Under the pieces are notes generated by a model that saw nothing but the letters and a program-made list of their open reading frames with translations, made no database searches and had not been told where the DNA came from. From NCBI RefSeq assembly GCF_005217615.1, contig NZ_SZNK01000001.1, forward strand, positions 4,094,001-4,158,000: a DNA stretch of 64,000 nucleotides, given 5' to 3'. Numbering within the stretch: the first letter of the stretch is position 1; each line of letters opens with the position of its first letter. The position numbers and the translations under genes are program-made. Below are positions 37,690-48,962 of the stretch, in pieces. This stretch comes from Brevibacillus antibioticus. Lineage in GTDB: Bacteria; Bacillota; Bacilli; Brevibacillales; Brevibacillaceae.

Positions 37690-38757
37690 TTATTGTCTGT
37701 AAATATGCATATACGGCTCACCACTTGTCGGTCGAATGTAGAGCGACAAGGGTTTATTCATCGACTGTACGTACAGGTTCACGTGAACGTTTTTATCGAA
37801 GAGCTGATTAATGCTTCCTGCTGTAAATTGCGTAAACTGCAAAGCCTCTGTTCTGGAGTCATACTCTGCTGTGGCGGTAATCGTAATTTCCGTGAGCTTG
37901 CCGTCCATGAAACGTCCCAGGCCAGTCATCCCGATATATTCAGGGAAATAGCCCTTGGATTGGCGCATCAGCTTGTCATACTGCAACGACTGCTCTGGGT
38001 GTTTCTGCTCAACCTCTGGACTTGGGAACAGGAAAAATTCCTCTTCGATCGGCAGCCACTTGGATATCGTTGCTTCATTTGCCCCTACTGTTCCTGACAT
38101 GATGAAGTGCCCCGGCACCAGAGAGGAATTCGCCTCCGGTACTTGATACATCAAAACCAGGATCGGAACTTCCGGACTAGTTGCACGTACAGACTGCACG
38201 ATACGAGCTGCAACCTGCTGACCTTTTGCTTGCAGTTCTTGTGTCGTGTACACCTTGTCCTGACCGGTTGCATCCTTATAGTTCGGCGAGAGTGACAAGC
38301 CCAACACCATGCCAGCCAGGCTCTTATCCTTCTTACTCAGGTAATCATGCTCCAATACGTGCACGAGAATTCCATTTTTCTTTTTCCCGTTTGGCCCGGC
38401 CGTCTTTTCCTGTGCGATCCACTGGGTGACTTGCTCTTTTTTAATCACTTGACCTTCTTGAAAATAATAATCGGGCGTCGGGTATGTCTCCCGAGCAAAC
38501 TCCATCAGGCCTAATTCAAGGTGACTGAAATCGATGCGATATCTCGTATCAGCAAGCATTCCTCGTGTCTGGTTTGGCTGGTACGGGGTAATGCTGCCGT
38601 AGTAATCCTCGGATACTTCCACTACCTCCGACAAGGACGGTGTAGTAGGCTCAGGAGCTTTGTCCTTGCCCCCAGGTATCAACGAACAGCCAGTCAATGC
38701 CATCACAAGAAGTACAGCTGTCAAGAACCTGCATCCTGTCAAAAACTTCACTTTCAT
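37690..38757 (-). CDS. camS: CamS-family lipoprotein
   Basis: A 355-residue lipoprotein of the CamS/YerH family. The signal peptide ends in the lipobox ALTGC (Cys24). The family signature EVSEDYYGSITPYQPNQTRG follows, then RIDFSHLELGLMEFARETY. Staphylococcal and enterococcal CamS give rise to peptide pheromones from the signal peptide; the function of the mature lipoprotein is unclear. RBS AAAGGAGTAATCT. It lies downstream of ligA, as yerH does in B. subtilis. Confidence 0.92.
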   Translation of the reverse strand: MKVKFLTGCRFLTAVLLVMALTGCSLIPGGKDKAPEPTTPSLSEVVEVSEDYYGSITPYQPNQTRGMLADTRYRIDFSHLELGLMEFARETYPTPDYYFQEGQVIKKEQVTQWIAQEKTAGPNGKKKNGILVHVLEHDYLSKKDKSLAGMVLGLSLSPNYKDATGQDKVYTTQELQAKGQQVAARIVQSVRATSPEVPILVLMYQVPEANSSLVPGHFIMSGTVGANEATISKWLPIEEEFFLFPSPEVEQKHPEQSLQYDKLMRQSKGYFPEYIGMTGLGRFMDGKLTEITITATAEYDSRTEALQFTQFTAGSINQLFDKNVHVNLYVQSMNKPLSLYIRPTSGEPYMHIYRQ

Positions 38758-38798
38758 AGATTACTCCTTTTCGTATCCAAAAGTGGGCGATGTACAAA

Positions 38799-39698
38799 TC
38801 ATTCGTTCCACTTGATCCATCGATTGTCTTCGAGCTTGTAGATCAATGCCGATTCGCCAATTCCCACCCATTTTGTCTCCTCGCCACCTGAAGCAATGAC
38901 AATCAGCTTTTCTGGTGAACGAGCTTCAAGCAACCGCCATTCGCCCTTGATTTTCTCATAGATACCTTTTTCGGTTGCGACAGCGAGAGTGCCAGTTCGT
39001 CTGTTAATGGCGAGCGAATAGATCTGCTGTGCTCCGGGAATCGCCTCTGTCTTCCACTGCCCCTCTTCATTATAGAGCAAGCTGAATTGGGCCGCTACAT
39101 AGAGACGGTCTTGTTCGGGATCAAAGTCCATAGTAAATACTTCCTGATCCATCGGCTGCCACAGACTCCATGATTGGGCCTCATCCGTCGATTGATAAAT
39201 GCCCTCACCCGAGACAAAGGCAAACAGACGCACTTTGTCTCCTTGGCGATTCCCCACAAAGCTGCGTATATTCGCTGGCTCTGGCAACCCCTTGTTGACA
39301 GAAGTCCACTTTTTACCGCCATCTGTTGAATGGAGAACCCCATCAATCCCGCCGACAAATATTTGCTTCGGATCAACTGGGTCCACAAACCAGCCTTCGA
39401 TCGCATACTGCTCTAAATCTGTCGAGAGAGACCCCCATGTTCCACCGCCAGCCGAGCTATACAACCCTGCATTCGTACCAACCCATATTTGACGAGCATC
39501 ATCGGTCATCATCAGATTGTGAACGGTTGCTCCCAGTTCCAATACGTCCTGATAGGTCAAGTTCCCTTTTAGAGCAGCCTCTGTAACTGTTGGTGGTTTC
39601 GTATTGATTTGTTTACTACCAGTACTGCTGTCACTTCCACAGCCAACCAATTGCAGCATGGCTATTACACCAATTCCCCATTTCAGGAAGCTATTCAT
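38799..39698 (-). CDS. Ycf48-like beta-propeller lipoprotein
   Basis: A 299-residue lipoprotein. The signal peptide ends in QLVGC (lipobox, about Cys20). The mature part has repeated beta-propeller (BNR/Ycf48-like) motifs: IWVGTNAGLYSSAGGGTWGS, IFVGGIDGVLHSTDGGKKWT, VSGEGIYQSTDEAQSWSLW and so on. Such proteins are found on the outer face of the membrane with unknown or assembly roles. The ATG of MNSFLKWG follows AAGGGACGTGAAGAGC. It sits between ligA and camS on the same strand and is probably in their operon. Confidence 0.8.
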   Translation of the reverse strand: MNSFLKWGIGVIAMLQLVGCGSDSSTGSKQINTKPPTVTEAALKGNLTYQDVLELGATVHNLMMTDDARQIWVGTNAGLYSSAGGGTWGSLSTDLEQYAIEGWFVDPVDPKQIFVGGIDGVLHSTDGGKKWTSVNKGLPEPANIRSFVGNRQGDKVRLFAFVSGEGIYQSTDEAQSWSLWQPMDQEVFTMDFDPEQDRLYVAAQFSLLYNEEGQWKTEAIPGAQQIYSLAINRRTGTLAVATEKGIYEKIKGEWRLLEARSPEKLIVIASGGEETKWVGIGESALIYKLEDNRWIKWNE

Positions 39699-39745
39699 GC
39701 TCTTCACGTCCCTTCCCTTACTCATCCGTTGTCGCCACCGTTTTC

Positions 39746-41776
<2,031 letters not shown>

Positions 41777-41788
41777 TTACTCATACCT

Positions 41789-41952
41789 GTTCAAAAAGTT
41801 GGCTTTTCAGCACCGAGATAATGGCGAGAACCGCACGAAGGAGGAGCGGAGTGTAGGTACCTACATGAGCACCGGACTTCGAAGGTGAACGCCATTATCG
41901 ATGCGGATAAGCTTCCCGGATTGCTTCGTGATCAAAAGACGACTTTTTGAAC
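41789..41952. repeat. MITE-like inverted-repeat element
   Basis: A 164-bp non-coding element bounded by GTTCAAAAAGT (41789-41799) and ACTTTTTGAAC (41942-41952). Inside are a second inverted pair GATAATGGCG (41817-41826) / CGCCATTATC (41890-41899) and the central palindrome GTAGGTACCTAC. It sits between pcrA and ligA, genes normally directly adjacent, so it is an insertion. No transposase is present. Confidence 0.7.
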
Positions 41953-41989
41953 TACCTTTTTGCGATTGGCCTGTATTTGCATTTGCACA

Positions 41990-44335
41990 TTATCCTTTTT
42001 GGATAGGAGCGAACTTCGCTAATAGCTTTTTAATGCCAGTCGGGCTTGGGAAAGCAATGTCGAGCTCCATGTCGTCGCCCGTTCCTTTTACTTTGACGAC
42101 CGTACCGTTGCCCCATTTGCCATGCGCCACTCTGTCGCCAACCTTCCAATCAACGCCTGCTCCTTGACCGTGTCCAGGCAGTTTTTCACCAGCCGGACGA
42201 GTAAATGTAGCAGGTGTGCTGCTTGGGGTTCGTTGACCCATGCCAAATTTCGGAGCGGAGCTTGCTTGTGAGGCGGACGCTCCAAACGGTCTCGCTCCCG
42301 CATCACGTCCGAATGCACTGCCATCACGCTGTCCAAATGCACTGCTGCGTCCACCGCCGAAGCCTCGGTCCGCTGTCGCTGGATTTCCTTCCAACAACTC
42401 AGCCGGAATTTCTTGAAGGAAGCGAGACGGCGCATTCACATTGGTCCGTCCAAACAACGTCCGCATACGGGCACATGTCATGTACAGACGTTCCTCCGCC
42501 CGTGTAATTCCCACGTAAGCCAGTCGGCGCTCTTCCTCCATCTCGGCATCGTCAAACAAAGAGCGGCTATGCGGGAAGACACCTTCCTCACAACCAACTA
42601 GGAACACCACAGGGAACTCTAGCCCTTTGGCGCTGTGCAAGGTCATTAATACAACCTGTCCCTCTGCCGATACTTCCTCCTGGGCACCATCACCACCCAA
42701 GGAATCGATGTCTGCTACCAACGCGAGGTCGGTCAGGAACGCAAGCAAGCTCTTGTCTTCATTTTTGCGCTCGAACTCCTGGGTTACAGACAGGAACTCC
42801 TCGATATTCTCCAGACGAGCCTGTGCTTCCAATGTTTTTTCTTCTTTTAAAGAATCACGGTATCCAGAGCGCTTCAGCACTTCTTCCACCAGCTCAGTCA
42901 CACTTAAGTAATCGGTCATTTGCATCAAACTCGAGATGAGATCATTAAAGGACAGGATCGCATTCGTCGTGCGTGAAGGCAGTCCCATATAAGCCGTCTC
43001 CTGAATCGCTTGGAAAAGGGACTGACCATTTGCGTTCGCATACGCCTGTAGCTTATCTACTGTCGTATCCCCGATATTACGCTTTGGTACGTTGATGATG
43101 CGCTGCAAACTGATATCGTCATCCGGATTGGAAATGAGACGCAAATAAGCCAAGATGTCCTTGATCTCTTTGCGATCGTAGAACTTGGTTCCGCCGACGA
43201 TAGTGTACGGCATGTTCGACTTGATGAAAACTTCCTCGACCACACGGGATTGTGCATTCGTCCGATACAAGATCGCGAACTTGTCGTAGCTCTTGTACTC
43301 TGCCATCTGCTTGCGAATCGTATCGACGATAAAATACGCCTCGTCGTGCTCGGAATCACCCTGGAAGCACATGATCTTGTCGCCGCCCGCATTCTCTGTC
43401 CAGAGCTTCTTTTCCTTGCGCAGCTTGTTATTGGCAATAACCTGATTAGCCGCCTGCAAAATCGTTTTGGTAGAGCGATAGTTTTGCTCGAGCTTAATAA
43501 GCTTGGCTTCGGGATAGTCTTTTTCAAAGTTTAAAATGATCGAGATGTCGGCACCGCGCCATTTATAAATACTTTGGTCAGCATCCCCCACGCAGCATAC
43601 ATTTCGATGCTTGTCTGCCAGCATGGAAATCAAAAGGTATTGCGCCCGGTTTGTATCCTGATACTCGTCAACGTGTATGTAACGGAATTTGTTTTGATAA
43701 AACTCCAATACTTCCGGCACTTCTTTAAACAGTCGAACTGTCGTCATGATCAAATCATCGAAGTCCAGCGACTGGTTGTTTCTCAGCTTTTTCTGATAAG
43801 CGGTGTAAACCTTGGCTGCCACTTGTGCAAATGGATCGCCCGCAAGACGCGTATAGGTTTCTGGATCGGTCAGCTCGTTTTTCGCTCCGCTGATCGCTGC
43901 CAAAATCGAACGCGGCTCATACTGCTTCGGATCAATGTTCAATTCTTTTAAACATTGCTTGACGACAGACAGCTGGTCACCAGCATCCAAAATAGAAAAG
44001 CTACGATTGATGCCGAGTCGGTCGATATCCCTGCGCAAAATCCGCACACACAAGGAGTGAAACGTCGACAGCCATGCATCCTGCGCTGCCGCACCGCCAA
44101 TAATGGCAGCCACACGGTTTTGCATCTCCCGTGCTGCTTTGTTGGTGAAGGTGATCGCCAGAATGCTCCATGGCGCTACCTGTTTGGCACTGATCAGGTA
44201 TGCGATACGCTGTGTCAGTACCTTGGTCTTGCCGCTACCCGCACCGGCCAAAATCAAGACGGGGCCTTCTGTTGTAAGGACTGCTTCCCGCTGCTCCGGG
44301 TTCAGCCCTGCTGTGATACGATCTGCAAAAGACAT
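41990..44335 (-). CDS. pcrA: ATP-dependent DNA helicase PcrA
   Basis: A 781-residue UvrD/PcrA superfamily 1 helicase (3'-5'). Motifs in order: [13 protein letters not shown] (Q motif), [20 protein letters not shown] (Walker A), [23 protein letters not shown] (Walker B), [44 protein letters not shown] and [13 protein letters not shown]. The C-terminal tail ends in a Tudor-like [20 protein letters not shown] that binds RNA polymerase in B. subtilis. The neighbour pcrB, adjacent in B. subtilis, is here 10 kb away because of accessory DNA. Confidence 0.96.
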   Translation of the reverse strand: MSFADRITAGLNPEQREAVLTTEGPVLILAGAGSGKTKVLTQRIAYLISAKQVAPWSILAITFTNKAAREMQNRVAAIIGGAAAQDAWLSTFHSLCVRILRRDIDRLGINRSFSILDAGDQLSVVKQCLKELNIDPKQYEPRSILAAISGAKNELTDPETYTRLAGDPFAQVAAKVYTAYQKKLRNNQSLDFDDLIMTTVRLFKEVPEVLEFYQNKFRYIHVDEYQDTNRAQYLLISMLADKHRNVCCVGDADQSIYKWRGADISIILNFEKDYPEAKLIKLEQNYRSTKTILQAANQVIANNKLRKEKKLWTENAGGDKIMCFQGDSEHDEAYFIVDTIRKQMAEYKSYDKFAILYRTNAQSRVVEEVFIKSNMPYTIVGGTKFYDRKEIKDILAYLRLISNPDDDISLQRIINVPKRNIGDTTVDKLQAYANANGQSLFQAIQETAYMGLPSRTTNAILSFNDLISSLMQMTDYLSVTELVEEVLKRSGYRDSLKEEKTLEAQARLENIEEFLSVTQEFERKNEDKSLLAFLTDLALVADIDSLGGDGAQEEVSAEGQVVLMTLHSAKGLEFPVVFLVGCEEGVFPHSRSLFDDAEMEEERRLAYVGITRAEERLYMTCARMRTLFGRTNVNAPSRFLQEIPAELLEGNPATADRGFGGGRSSAFGQRDGSAFGRDAGARPFGASASQASSAPKFGMGQRTPSSTPATFTRPAGEKLPGHGQGAGVDWKVGDRVAHGKWGNGTVVKVKGTGDDMELDIAFPSPTGIKKLLAKFAPIQKG

Positions 44336-44436
44336 ATGTATAAATCCACCTTTCCACGTTCCCTAGACGAAAGCATATGTTCCTATTTTCGCACAGATCG
44401 AAGTGGAGTTCCAGTTCGTATCCCGAACAGGAAACA

Positions 44437-45237
44437 TCATCCTTTCGGCAGCAATGGCTCGTACATCAAATAAGCCCGATTCTGCGTCAGCCATTCTTGC
44501 TCCACCCATTCTCCTTCCAGCGAATAAACATCACGATACAATTCATTCTTCCGTTCATACCCTCCCCAAATCGAAGGATGGATCTCATGTTCTTTCTCGA
44601 TAATGACATACGTTCGTGTCGGTGGCATGTCTGAACGCCACTCCCCTACCAAATGTGTATCGGTCAGATAGACATGCAGTTGAAAGGGCTGATGCGTGTT
44701 GTTGGCGATTTGCAAATCCAGATAGTTATAGAAACAAGTCGCTCCACTACCGAACGGCTGTGTCCGATTCGAATCAGGAAAAACATCGTAGCTATGACGA
44801 TGTCGTTCCGTGACTGTCAATGGCGTATGCAGGGTCATCCAGTACAGCAGATTGGAGAGCTGACAAAGCCCTCCGCCAACTCCGGCTGTGACGCGTCCCT
44901 GCGAGAGAAGCATGCCCTCTACATAGCCTTTGCTACGAGTCGGCTTGCCAATCTGCCTCCAATACGAAAAGGTTTCCCCGGGATGGATGATCAATCCGTT
45001 CAGTCGTGCAATTGCCAGACGCAAATTGATCACTTTGTTGTGCTGCATCCACATTTCCACGTTCTGCAATGGGCGTAACAAAATCGTTTGATGAGAATAA
45101 TGGACATAACGCAACCATTCGCTTCTTTTCTCATGAGCGAACCTCGTTCGACCCAATGTCCATTGTACATACCTTTTCCAACGAAAATAGGCCATGCCTG
45201 CTGCCAGACGCCACTTTCCCCGTGCGATCGGTTTCAT
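44437..45237 (-). CDS. VanW-family protein
   Basis: A 266-residue VanW-type protein. The family core is clear: GLIIHPGETFSYWRQIGKPT followed by RSKGYVEGML, then GVGGGLCQLSNLLYWMTLHT and TVTERHRHSYDVFPDSNRTQ with PFGSGATCFYNYLDL. VanW domains occur in glycopeptide-resistance clusters and in cell-wall proteins, but their activity is not established. There is no signal peptide. It is a monocistronic gene immediately beyond pcrA, at the edge of the accessory segment. Confidence 0.88.
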   Translation of the reverse strand: MKPIARGKWRLAAGMAYFRWKRYVQWTLGRTRFAHEKRSEWLRYVHYSHQTILLRPLQNVEMWMQHNKVINLRLAIARLNGLIIHPGETFSYWRQIGKPTRSKGYVEGMLLSQGRVTAGVGGGLCQLSNLLYWMTLHTPLTVTERHRHSYDVFPDSNRTQPFGSGATCFYNYLDLQIANNTHQPFQLHVYLTDTHLVGEWRSDMPPTRTYVIIEKEHEIHPSIWGGYERKNELYRDVYSLEGEWVEQEWLTQNRAYLMYEPLLPKG

Positions 45238-45337
45238 TGTGCACCCCCGACTTCCTGATTATTACAATAGACGCAGGAATTTAGGATGAAGTTGCGGTCG
45301 AATAGCGTCAGACGACGAACAACGAGAGAAGGAAGTG

Positions 45338-46387
45338 ATGGGATTGAAAGAAAACGCACTTACGTTGAATCAACGTATTGATACATTAGATACCGTACGG
45401 GGCTTCGCCTTAATGGGCATTCTGCTCGTCAACATCGTGGCATTGCTGTATGCACAAATACCTGAAATAGGAAGTGTGGACCACTGGCTGTTCCAGTTTT
45501 TCAATTTCTTTGTGGAATCTCGCTTCTTCGTGATCTTTTCCTTCTTGTTTGGCGTAGGCTTCTATATTTTCATCAGTCGAGCAAAAGCAAAAGGGGACAA
45601 TAGTACCGTTTTGTTCATTCGGCGTCTGATTGCGCTACTCGCTCTTGGCTATGTGCATAAAATGTTTCACCCTGGCGAAGCACTCTTCATCTACGCCATC
45701 TTCGGCTTCATCTTACTGCCTTTTTATCGATGGAAGGCGCGAACCAATCTGATCATCGGCCTTATTCTATCTATCGCTGTCTGCGCTACCGGCTTCAAAG
45801 CGCTTTTGGTGCTTCCATTGTTTATATTGGGACTTGCTGTCGGACAATACGAGGCCTTTCAGGACATTCCGAGATTTTTGCCAGAAATAAAAAAAGTGCA
45901 GGGCGTGACCTTTGTCCTTTCGTTAATCGGCTTGTTTATCCAATACCGACTGACTCCGGCTGATCCGGCAATGGGTGGAGCGAATCTGGTTGTAGACGAT
46001 ACCATGTCAGAAGAAACCCTTCAGCAGTTGATGAACTACACAATTGCCTTGACTTCCACAGGTCTTGTCATGGCTGCCTTTTACACGACGACCTTGATTC
46101 GGCTGCTGCAAAATAAAACTGTGCAGACCATTCTCTCTCCACTAACCAGCTACGGTCGCATGGCTTTGACAAACTACGTCGGACAAACCGTATTGATCCT
46201 TGTGGGAAGCTATTTGTTGGATTGGTTTGGCAATCTCGGCTACTTGCAAACGACACTGATCTGCCTTGGTATCTACGTGGTGCAAATGGCAGTAAGCGTA
46301 CTCTGGCTGTCTTTCTTCCGCATGGGGCCACTTGAGTGGGTATGGCGATTGTTTACGTATATGAAAATCACACCACTGAGAAAATAA
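45338..46387 (+). CDS. DUF418 membrane protein
   Basis: A 349-residue polytopic protein (about nine to ten helices). The N-terminal RIDTLDTVRGFALMGILLVN and the C-terminal LTSYGRMALTNYVGQTVLIL plus MGPLEWVWRLFTYMK are the DUF418 hallmarks. The family is related to acyltransferase-3-like membrane proteins and its function is unknown. The ATG after AGAAGGAAGTG is used. Divergent from the VanW gene and followed by a terminator. Confidence 0.85.
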   Translation: MGLKENALTLNQRIDTLDTVRGFALMGILLVNIVALLYAQIPEIGSVDHWLFQFFNFFVESRFFVIFSFLFGVGFYIFISRAKAKGDNSTVLFIRRLIALLALGYVHKMFHPGEALFIYAIFGFILLPFYRWKARTNLIIGLILSIAVCATGFKALLVLPLFILGLAVGQYEAFQDIPRFLPEIKKVQGVTFVLSLIGLFIQYRLTPADPAMGGANLVVDDTMSEETLQQLMNYTIALTSTGLVMAAFYTTTLIRLLQNKTVQTILSPLTSYGRMALTNYVGQTVLILVGSYLLDWFGNLGYLQTTLICLGIYVVQMAVSVLWLSFFRMGPLEWVWRLFTYMKITPLRK

Positions 46388-46395
46388 GCAAGCAA

Positions 46396-46436
46396 AGACC
46401 CCAGAAAAGCTGCCTGACAGCTGACCGGGGTCTCTT
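46396..46436 (+). terminator. DUF418 gene terminator
   Basis: AGACCCC pairs with GGGGTCT, followed by CTTTCTAATTTTTT. Confidence 0.7.
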
Positions 46437-46437
46437 T

Positions 46438-46622
46438 CTAATTTTTTGCCAAGTATTTGCGAATGGCAGGGTACTCGCACCCGATGGACTCCGCCAGCTG
46501 AATTCCGTTCATAAAGGGCATCTTGATGTCGGTTACGACGACATCCGGTCGCAGTCTCTCTACCAGTTCCAATGCCTCTCTGCCGTTTTCTGCTTTGGCA
46601 ACCACCTCCGTGGTTATGCCAG
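46438..46622 (-). pseudogene. Response-regulator fragment (receiver domain, central part)
   Basis: The minus strand reads TTEVVAKAENGREALELVER followed by LRPDVVVTDIKMPFMNGIQL, AESIGCEYPAIRKYLAKN and a stop. This is the middle of a YesN/AraC-type receiver with the phosphoryl-accepting Asp in VVTDIKMP. The C-terminal half and the DNA-binding domain are gone. The missing N-terminus (MYKLILVDDEEDVREG) is found at 48270-48332 on the same strand, so an insertion split this gene. Confidence 0.7.
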
Positions 46623-46663
46623 TCTGTGGTCATGTGTTTAGGCGGATTTTATTTTGATTTGAC

Positions 46664-47323
46664 TTAGTTGTTTAGCTGAATTTCATTGGTAAAAATTTTC
46701 ACTTCTTCAGAGTGATTTTCATACAATTCATCCGTGTATTTCTTATATGCTTCATTAAACGCTTCAAGGTCGTTAGTCGCATTTGGAAGTATTTCATCCT
46801 GAACCAGTTTCTCGATCAGATTTTGGATACTTAGCTGGTTTCTGTATGCTTCTGGAGCATGACTTTCCCAATACTCATCCTCACTTAAATCGGTTACGTT
46901 TATTACGTTTTTTTGGAATTCTTTTGCTTTCTCATCGGTGGTGCTTTCTAATGTTTTTCTCATCTCTTGAGAATGTTCTTTTGCTTTTTCTAAACTAACA
47001 GCTACCCCTTGTTTTTCAGCTTCTTGTACGAGTAGTTTATCAATTACTAAATCTTTCAACAAATCAGTATCTGATAGTTTCTCATCGATGTTATTGAGCT
47101 TTTGGTTAGCGTTCATGTAAGCTTTATAGATTTGAAACTCCTTATTTGTTATATCTTCGTTTTCAACTTGAGCAAATTTAGTTTCTGGTGAGGAGTTTAT
47201 ATCATTGAGTTTTGCTTTGAGTGAATGAAAAATGTCAGTTTGTTCATTGGTTGCAAAAGAAGAAATTGCCAAACCTGAACCTATTAGAGCAATTACTGAA
47301 AGAGAAACGGCTAGTTTCTTCAT
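46664..47323 (-). CDS. SurA/PrsA-like N-terminal domain exported protein
   Basis: A 219-residue exported protein. Signal peptide MKKLAVSLSVIALIGSGLAI... with a cut near SFAT. The mature protein is highly helical and charged, with VENEDITNKEFQIYKAYMNA and LLKDLVIDKLLVQEAEKQGV, the signature of SurA_N-type chaperone domains. No peptidyl-prolyl isomerase domain follows, so it would be a chaperone-like domain alone. The start MKKLAV is chosen for AAGGAGGTAAGATCGGAT. It lies in the 1.6-kb insertion that splits a response-regulator gene. Confidence 0.7.
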   Translation of the reverse strand: MKKLAVSLSVIALIGSGLAISSFATNEQTDIFHSLKAKLNDINSSPETKFAQVENEDITNKEFQIYKAYMNANQKLNNIDEKLSDTDLLKDLVIDKLLVQEAEKQGVAVSLEKAKEHSQEMRKTLESTTDEKAKEFQKNVINVTDLSEDEYWESHAPEAYRNQLSIQNLIEKLVQDEILPNATNDLEAFNEAYKKYTDELYENHSEEVKIFTNEIQLNN

Positions 47324-47346
47324 ATCCGATCTTACCTCCTTCGTCA

Positions 47347-47560
47347 TTACCAACTAAAGTCTACTTGGCCGGTATTATTTGTTTGGTATCCTTTGCTTGA
47401 TGATACAACATACGAACTTGTGCCGTAACAATCACCATTTGATCCATGATATGCTTTTGTGCCTGTCCAATTTCGCCCTCTATTATGGTATTAGGGTCGC
47501 TGTAATATGAACTCGTATTAGGTAAGGAAACAGAGGAGCCTCTAGCATTTAATTTACCTG
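47347..47560 (-). pseudogene. Remnant of a small exported protein
   Basis: The minus-strand frame TKAYHGSNGDCYGTSSYVVS followed by SSKGYQTNNTGQVDFSW and two stops looks like the natural C-terminus of a small exported protein. The preceding residues (LNARGSSVSLPNTSSYYSDP) are in another frame, so a frameshift separates them and no start is found. No family is recognised. Confidence 0.35.
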
Positions 47561-47574
47561 CTCCTAAAAAGTGA

Positions 47575-47778
47575 GTAAGTTACAAGCGGCAGCAACTTTG
47601 GCAACGTGCCGAGTATCTACGGGCCATTATTTATTCCAAAACGAAAAACTATAGAAAGGCAATTCCGTTATTTGAAAAGTGCCTGGAACTCTCAAAACCA
47701 AACGCACGAATTCCCAAATGTAGTTCACGGAAAAATGTTGAATTTAGAGGTGTTACAGGAATTCAACAACCTATATAA
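47575..47778 (+). pseudogene. Rap-like TPR regulator remnant
   Basis: The plus strand reads QLWQRAEYLRAIIYSKTKNY followed by RKAIPLFEKCLELSKPNARI and later a stop. The YLRAIIYSKTKNYRKAIPLF block is a tetratricopeptide repeat of the kind found in Rap aspartate phosphatases and related peptide-controlled regulators. Only about 60 codons remain, without a start, and it ends 38 bases before a Phr-like peptide gene. Rap and phr genes normally sit in just this order. Confidence 0.55.
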
Positions 47779-47816
47779 TGTAATTGTTGGAAAAATACGA
47801 GAGAGCTGGTGGTTAC

Positions 47817-47996
47817 ATGAAAAAGAAGGCGTCTTTCCTGCTTGTAGCATTATCAATGGCGCTTGGTTCTTTTCTAGCAATTGATATTCCGTATAAAAAC
47901 AGCAATAATGATTCTCTTTTAGCAGTTGATGTTTCTTATGGAATTAACAAGGAGAAGTCCAACTCTCCCCAAAGAGTTCCAGACCCTGGTTATTAA
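47817..47996 (+). CDS. Phr-like secreted signalling peptide precursor
   Basis: A 59-residue protein with a signal-peptide-like start (MKKKASFLLVALSMALGSFL) and a polar tail ending SPQRVPDPGY. Phr precursors have this form: export signal, then a C-terminal pentapeptide to hexapeptide released outside and taken up by Opp. The cognate Rap-like gene upstream is reduced to a fragment, so this would be an orphan signal. A minus-strand tail at 4973-5010 ends VADPGY, hinting at a family motif. A GGTGG ribosome site precedes the ATG. The Phr assignment is inference from layout. Confidence 0.5.
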   Translation: MKKKASFLLVALSMALGSFLAIDIPYKNSNNDSLLAVDVSYGINKEKSNSPQRVPDPGY

Positions 47997-48025
47997 AGTG
48001 TGCGGCCTATCCATACATGTTGGCC

Positions 48026-48056
48026 CGGTGAGGTACGCTAGCCTCACCGTTTTTTA
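48026..48056 (+). terminator. Terminator after the Phr-like gene
   Basis: CGGTGAGG pairs with CCTCACCG around TACGCTAG, followed by TTTTTTATTAT. Confidence 0.85.
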
Positions 48057-48113
48057 TTATGGTCTGCTAATATTGCAAGATAAAGGATAAACCTAAAAAG
48101 GGAGTGATAAAAA

Positions 48114-48239
48114 ATGAATTATCCCCCAATTGACTACTTATGGCTCTATTCCAATTTGGTTCTCTATTTACTTATTACTGCTATGGCTATTTGTGCGATT
48201 GTATACTTCGTGATTAGACTGAAAAAAAATAAAAAGTAG
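48114..48239 (+). CDS. Single-helix membrane microprotein, 41 residues
   Basis: Starts MNYPPIDYLWLYSNLVLYLL, has one membrane helix (about 12-35) and ends in a basic tail RLKKNKK. The ATG follows AAAGGGAGTGATAAAA, a strong ribosome binding site. A terminator-like GCCGACA/TGTCGGC hairpin (48255-48286) follows the stop. No family is recognised. Its position next to a secreted-peptide gene could make it an accessory protein, but that is speculation. Confidence 0.5.
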   Translation: MNYPPIDYLWLYSNLVLYLLITAMAICAIVYFVIRLKKNKK

Positions 48240-48269
48240 TTTCAAAACTCCAAAGCCGACATTCTGTTT

Positions 48270-48332
48270 TTATAGGGAGTGTCGGCCTTCTCTTACATCT
48301 TCTTCGTCATCTACCAATATCAGCTTATACAT
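48270..48332 (-). pseudogene. Response-regulator N-terminal fragment
   Basis: The minus strand reads MYKLILVDDEEDVREGRHSL then stop, beginning after a GGGAGGTG ribosome site. The LILVDDEEDVREG block with paired acidic residues is the start of a receiver domain. It is the missing front part of the fragment at 46438-46622. An inverted repeat CACCTCCCG/CGGGAGGTG (48336-48371) lies just upstream and also serves as a possible terminator for the TPR gene. Confidence 0.65.
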
Positions 48333-48401
48333 AGGCACCTCCCGCTGCTGTACTTGTACAACGGGAGGTGATTGTTTTCCTGCCAATGGAAAGGTATGGC
48401 G

Positions 48402-48887
48402 CTACCACGTCTTGTTCAGATCATCTGCATAGAACAGAATCGCTTTTTGATAGGCCAAAATCGTAGGATCGCTTGAGGTTTCTGCGAGGTTTTTCAGGAG
48501 AAGATTCATGGCATCGTGGTGCTTCCCGAGATTGTAATACGCCATGGAAAGAAAAATCGGAAAGGAACGGTCGCAGGGAAACTGTTGCATCCCCTTCGCA
48601 AGCGTATCTGCTGCTTGCTCGTATTGTCCCAGCGTGCGATACGTACTGCCTAGACCCAGTAATGCCCCTTGCAGGTCGTCTTCGACAGACAGTCCGAGCT
48701 CAATCGCTTTTTCGTAAAAGGGAACGGCTTCCTTCTCCAATCCGGCTGCGTCGTGGCACCACGCACATTGATAATGCGCGACAGGATCAGTCGGGGATTC
48801 GCTAACGAGCTGAAGAGCAAGCTGAATCGCTTCGCCCAGATGCCCTTCTTTTCGCAGTTGAATGATAGTTTGGATCATCGGGTTCAT
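48402..48887 (-). CDS. TPR-repeat protein of the RiPP-like cluster
   Basis: A 161-residue soluble protein made almost entirely of tetratricopeptide repeats: PVAHYQCAWCHDAAGLEKEA, ALLGLGSTYRTLGQYEQAAD, SFPIFLSMAYYNLGKHHDAM. TPR units bind proteins or peptides. RBS AAAGGAAGTGCTTAC. It starts 75 bases after the M50 protease stop on the same strand, so it is probably the last gene of the peptide-maturation operon, perhaps a scaffold. It could also be an independent gene, since small TPR proteins of this kind are common. Confidence 0.8.
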   Translation of the reverse strand: MNPMIQTIIQLRKEGHLGEAIQLALQLVSESPTDPVAHYQCAWCHDAAGLEKEAVPFYEKAIELGLSVEDDLQGALLGLGSTYRTLGQYEQAADTLAKGMQQFPCDRSFPIFLSMAYYNLGKHHDAMNLLLKNLAETSSDPTILAYQKAILFYADDLNKTW

Positions 48888-48962
48888 GTAAGCACTTCCT
48901 TTGCCTGAGTATCTCTCTTTCCCCTAGCGTAACAGGGCAACTCGGCAAGGTGAAGACGTAAT

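Noticed and set aside
47606..47884. 92-codon plus-strand frame through the Rap remnant
   Set aside because: It runs in a different frame from the TPR sequence and overlaps the Phr-like start without its own ribosome site.
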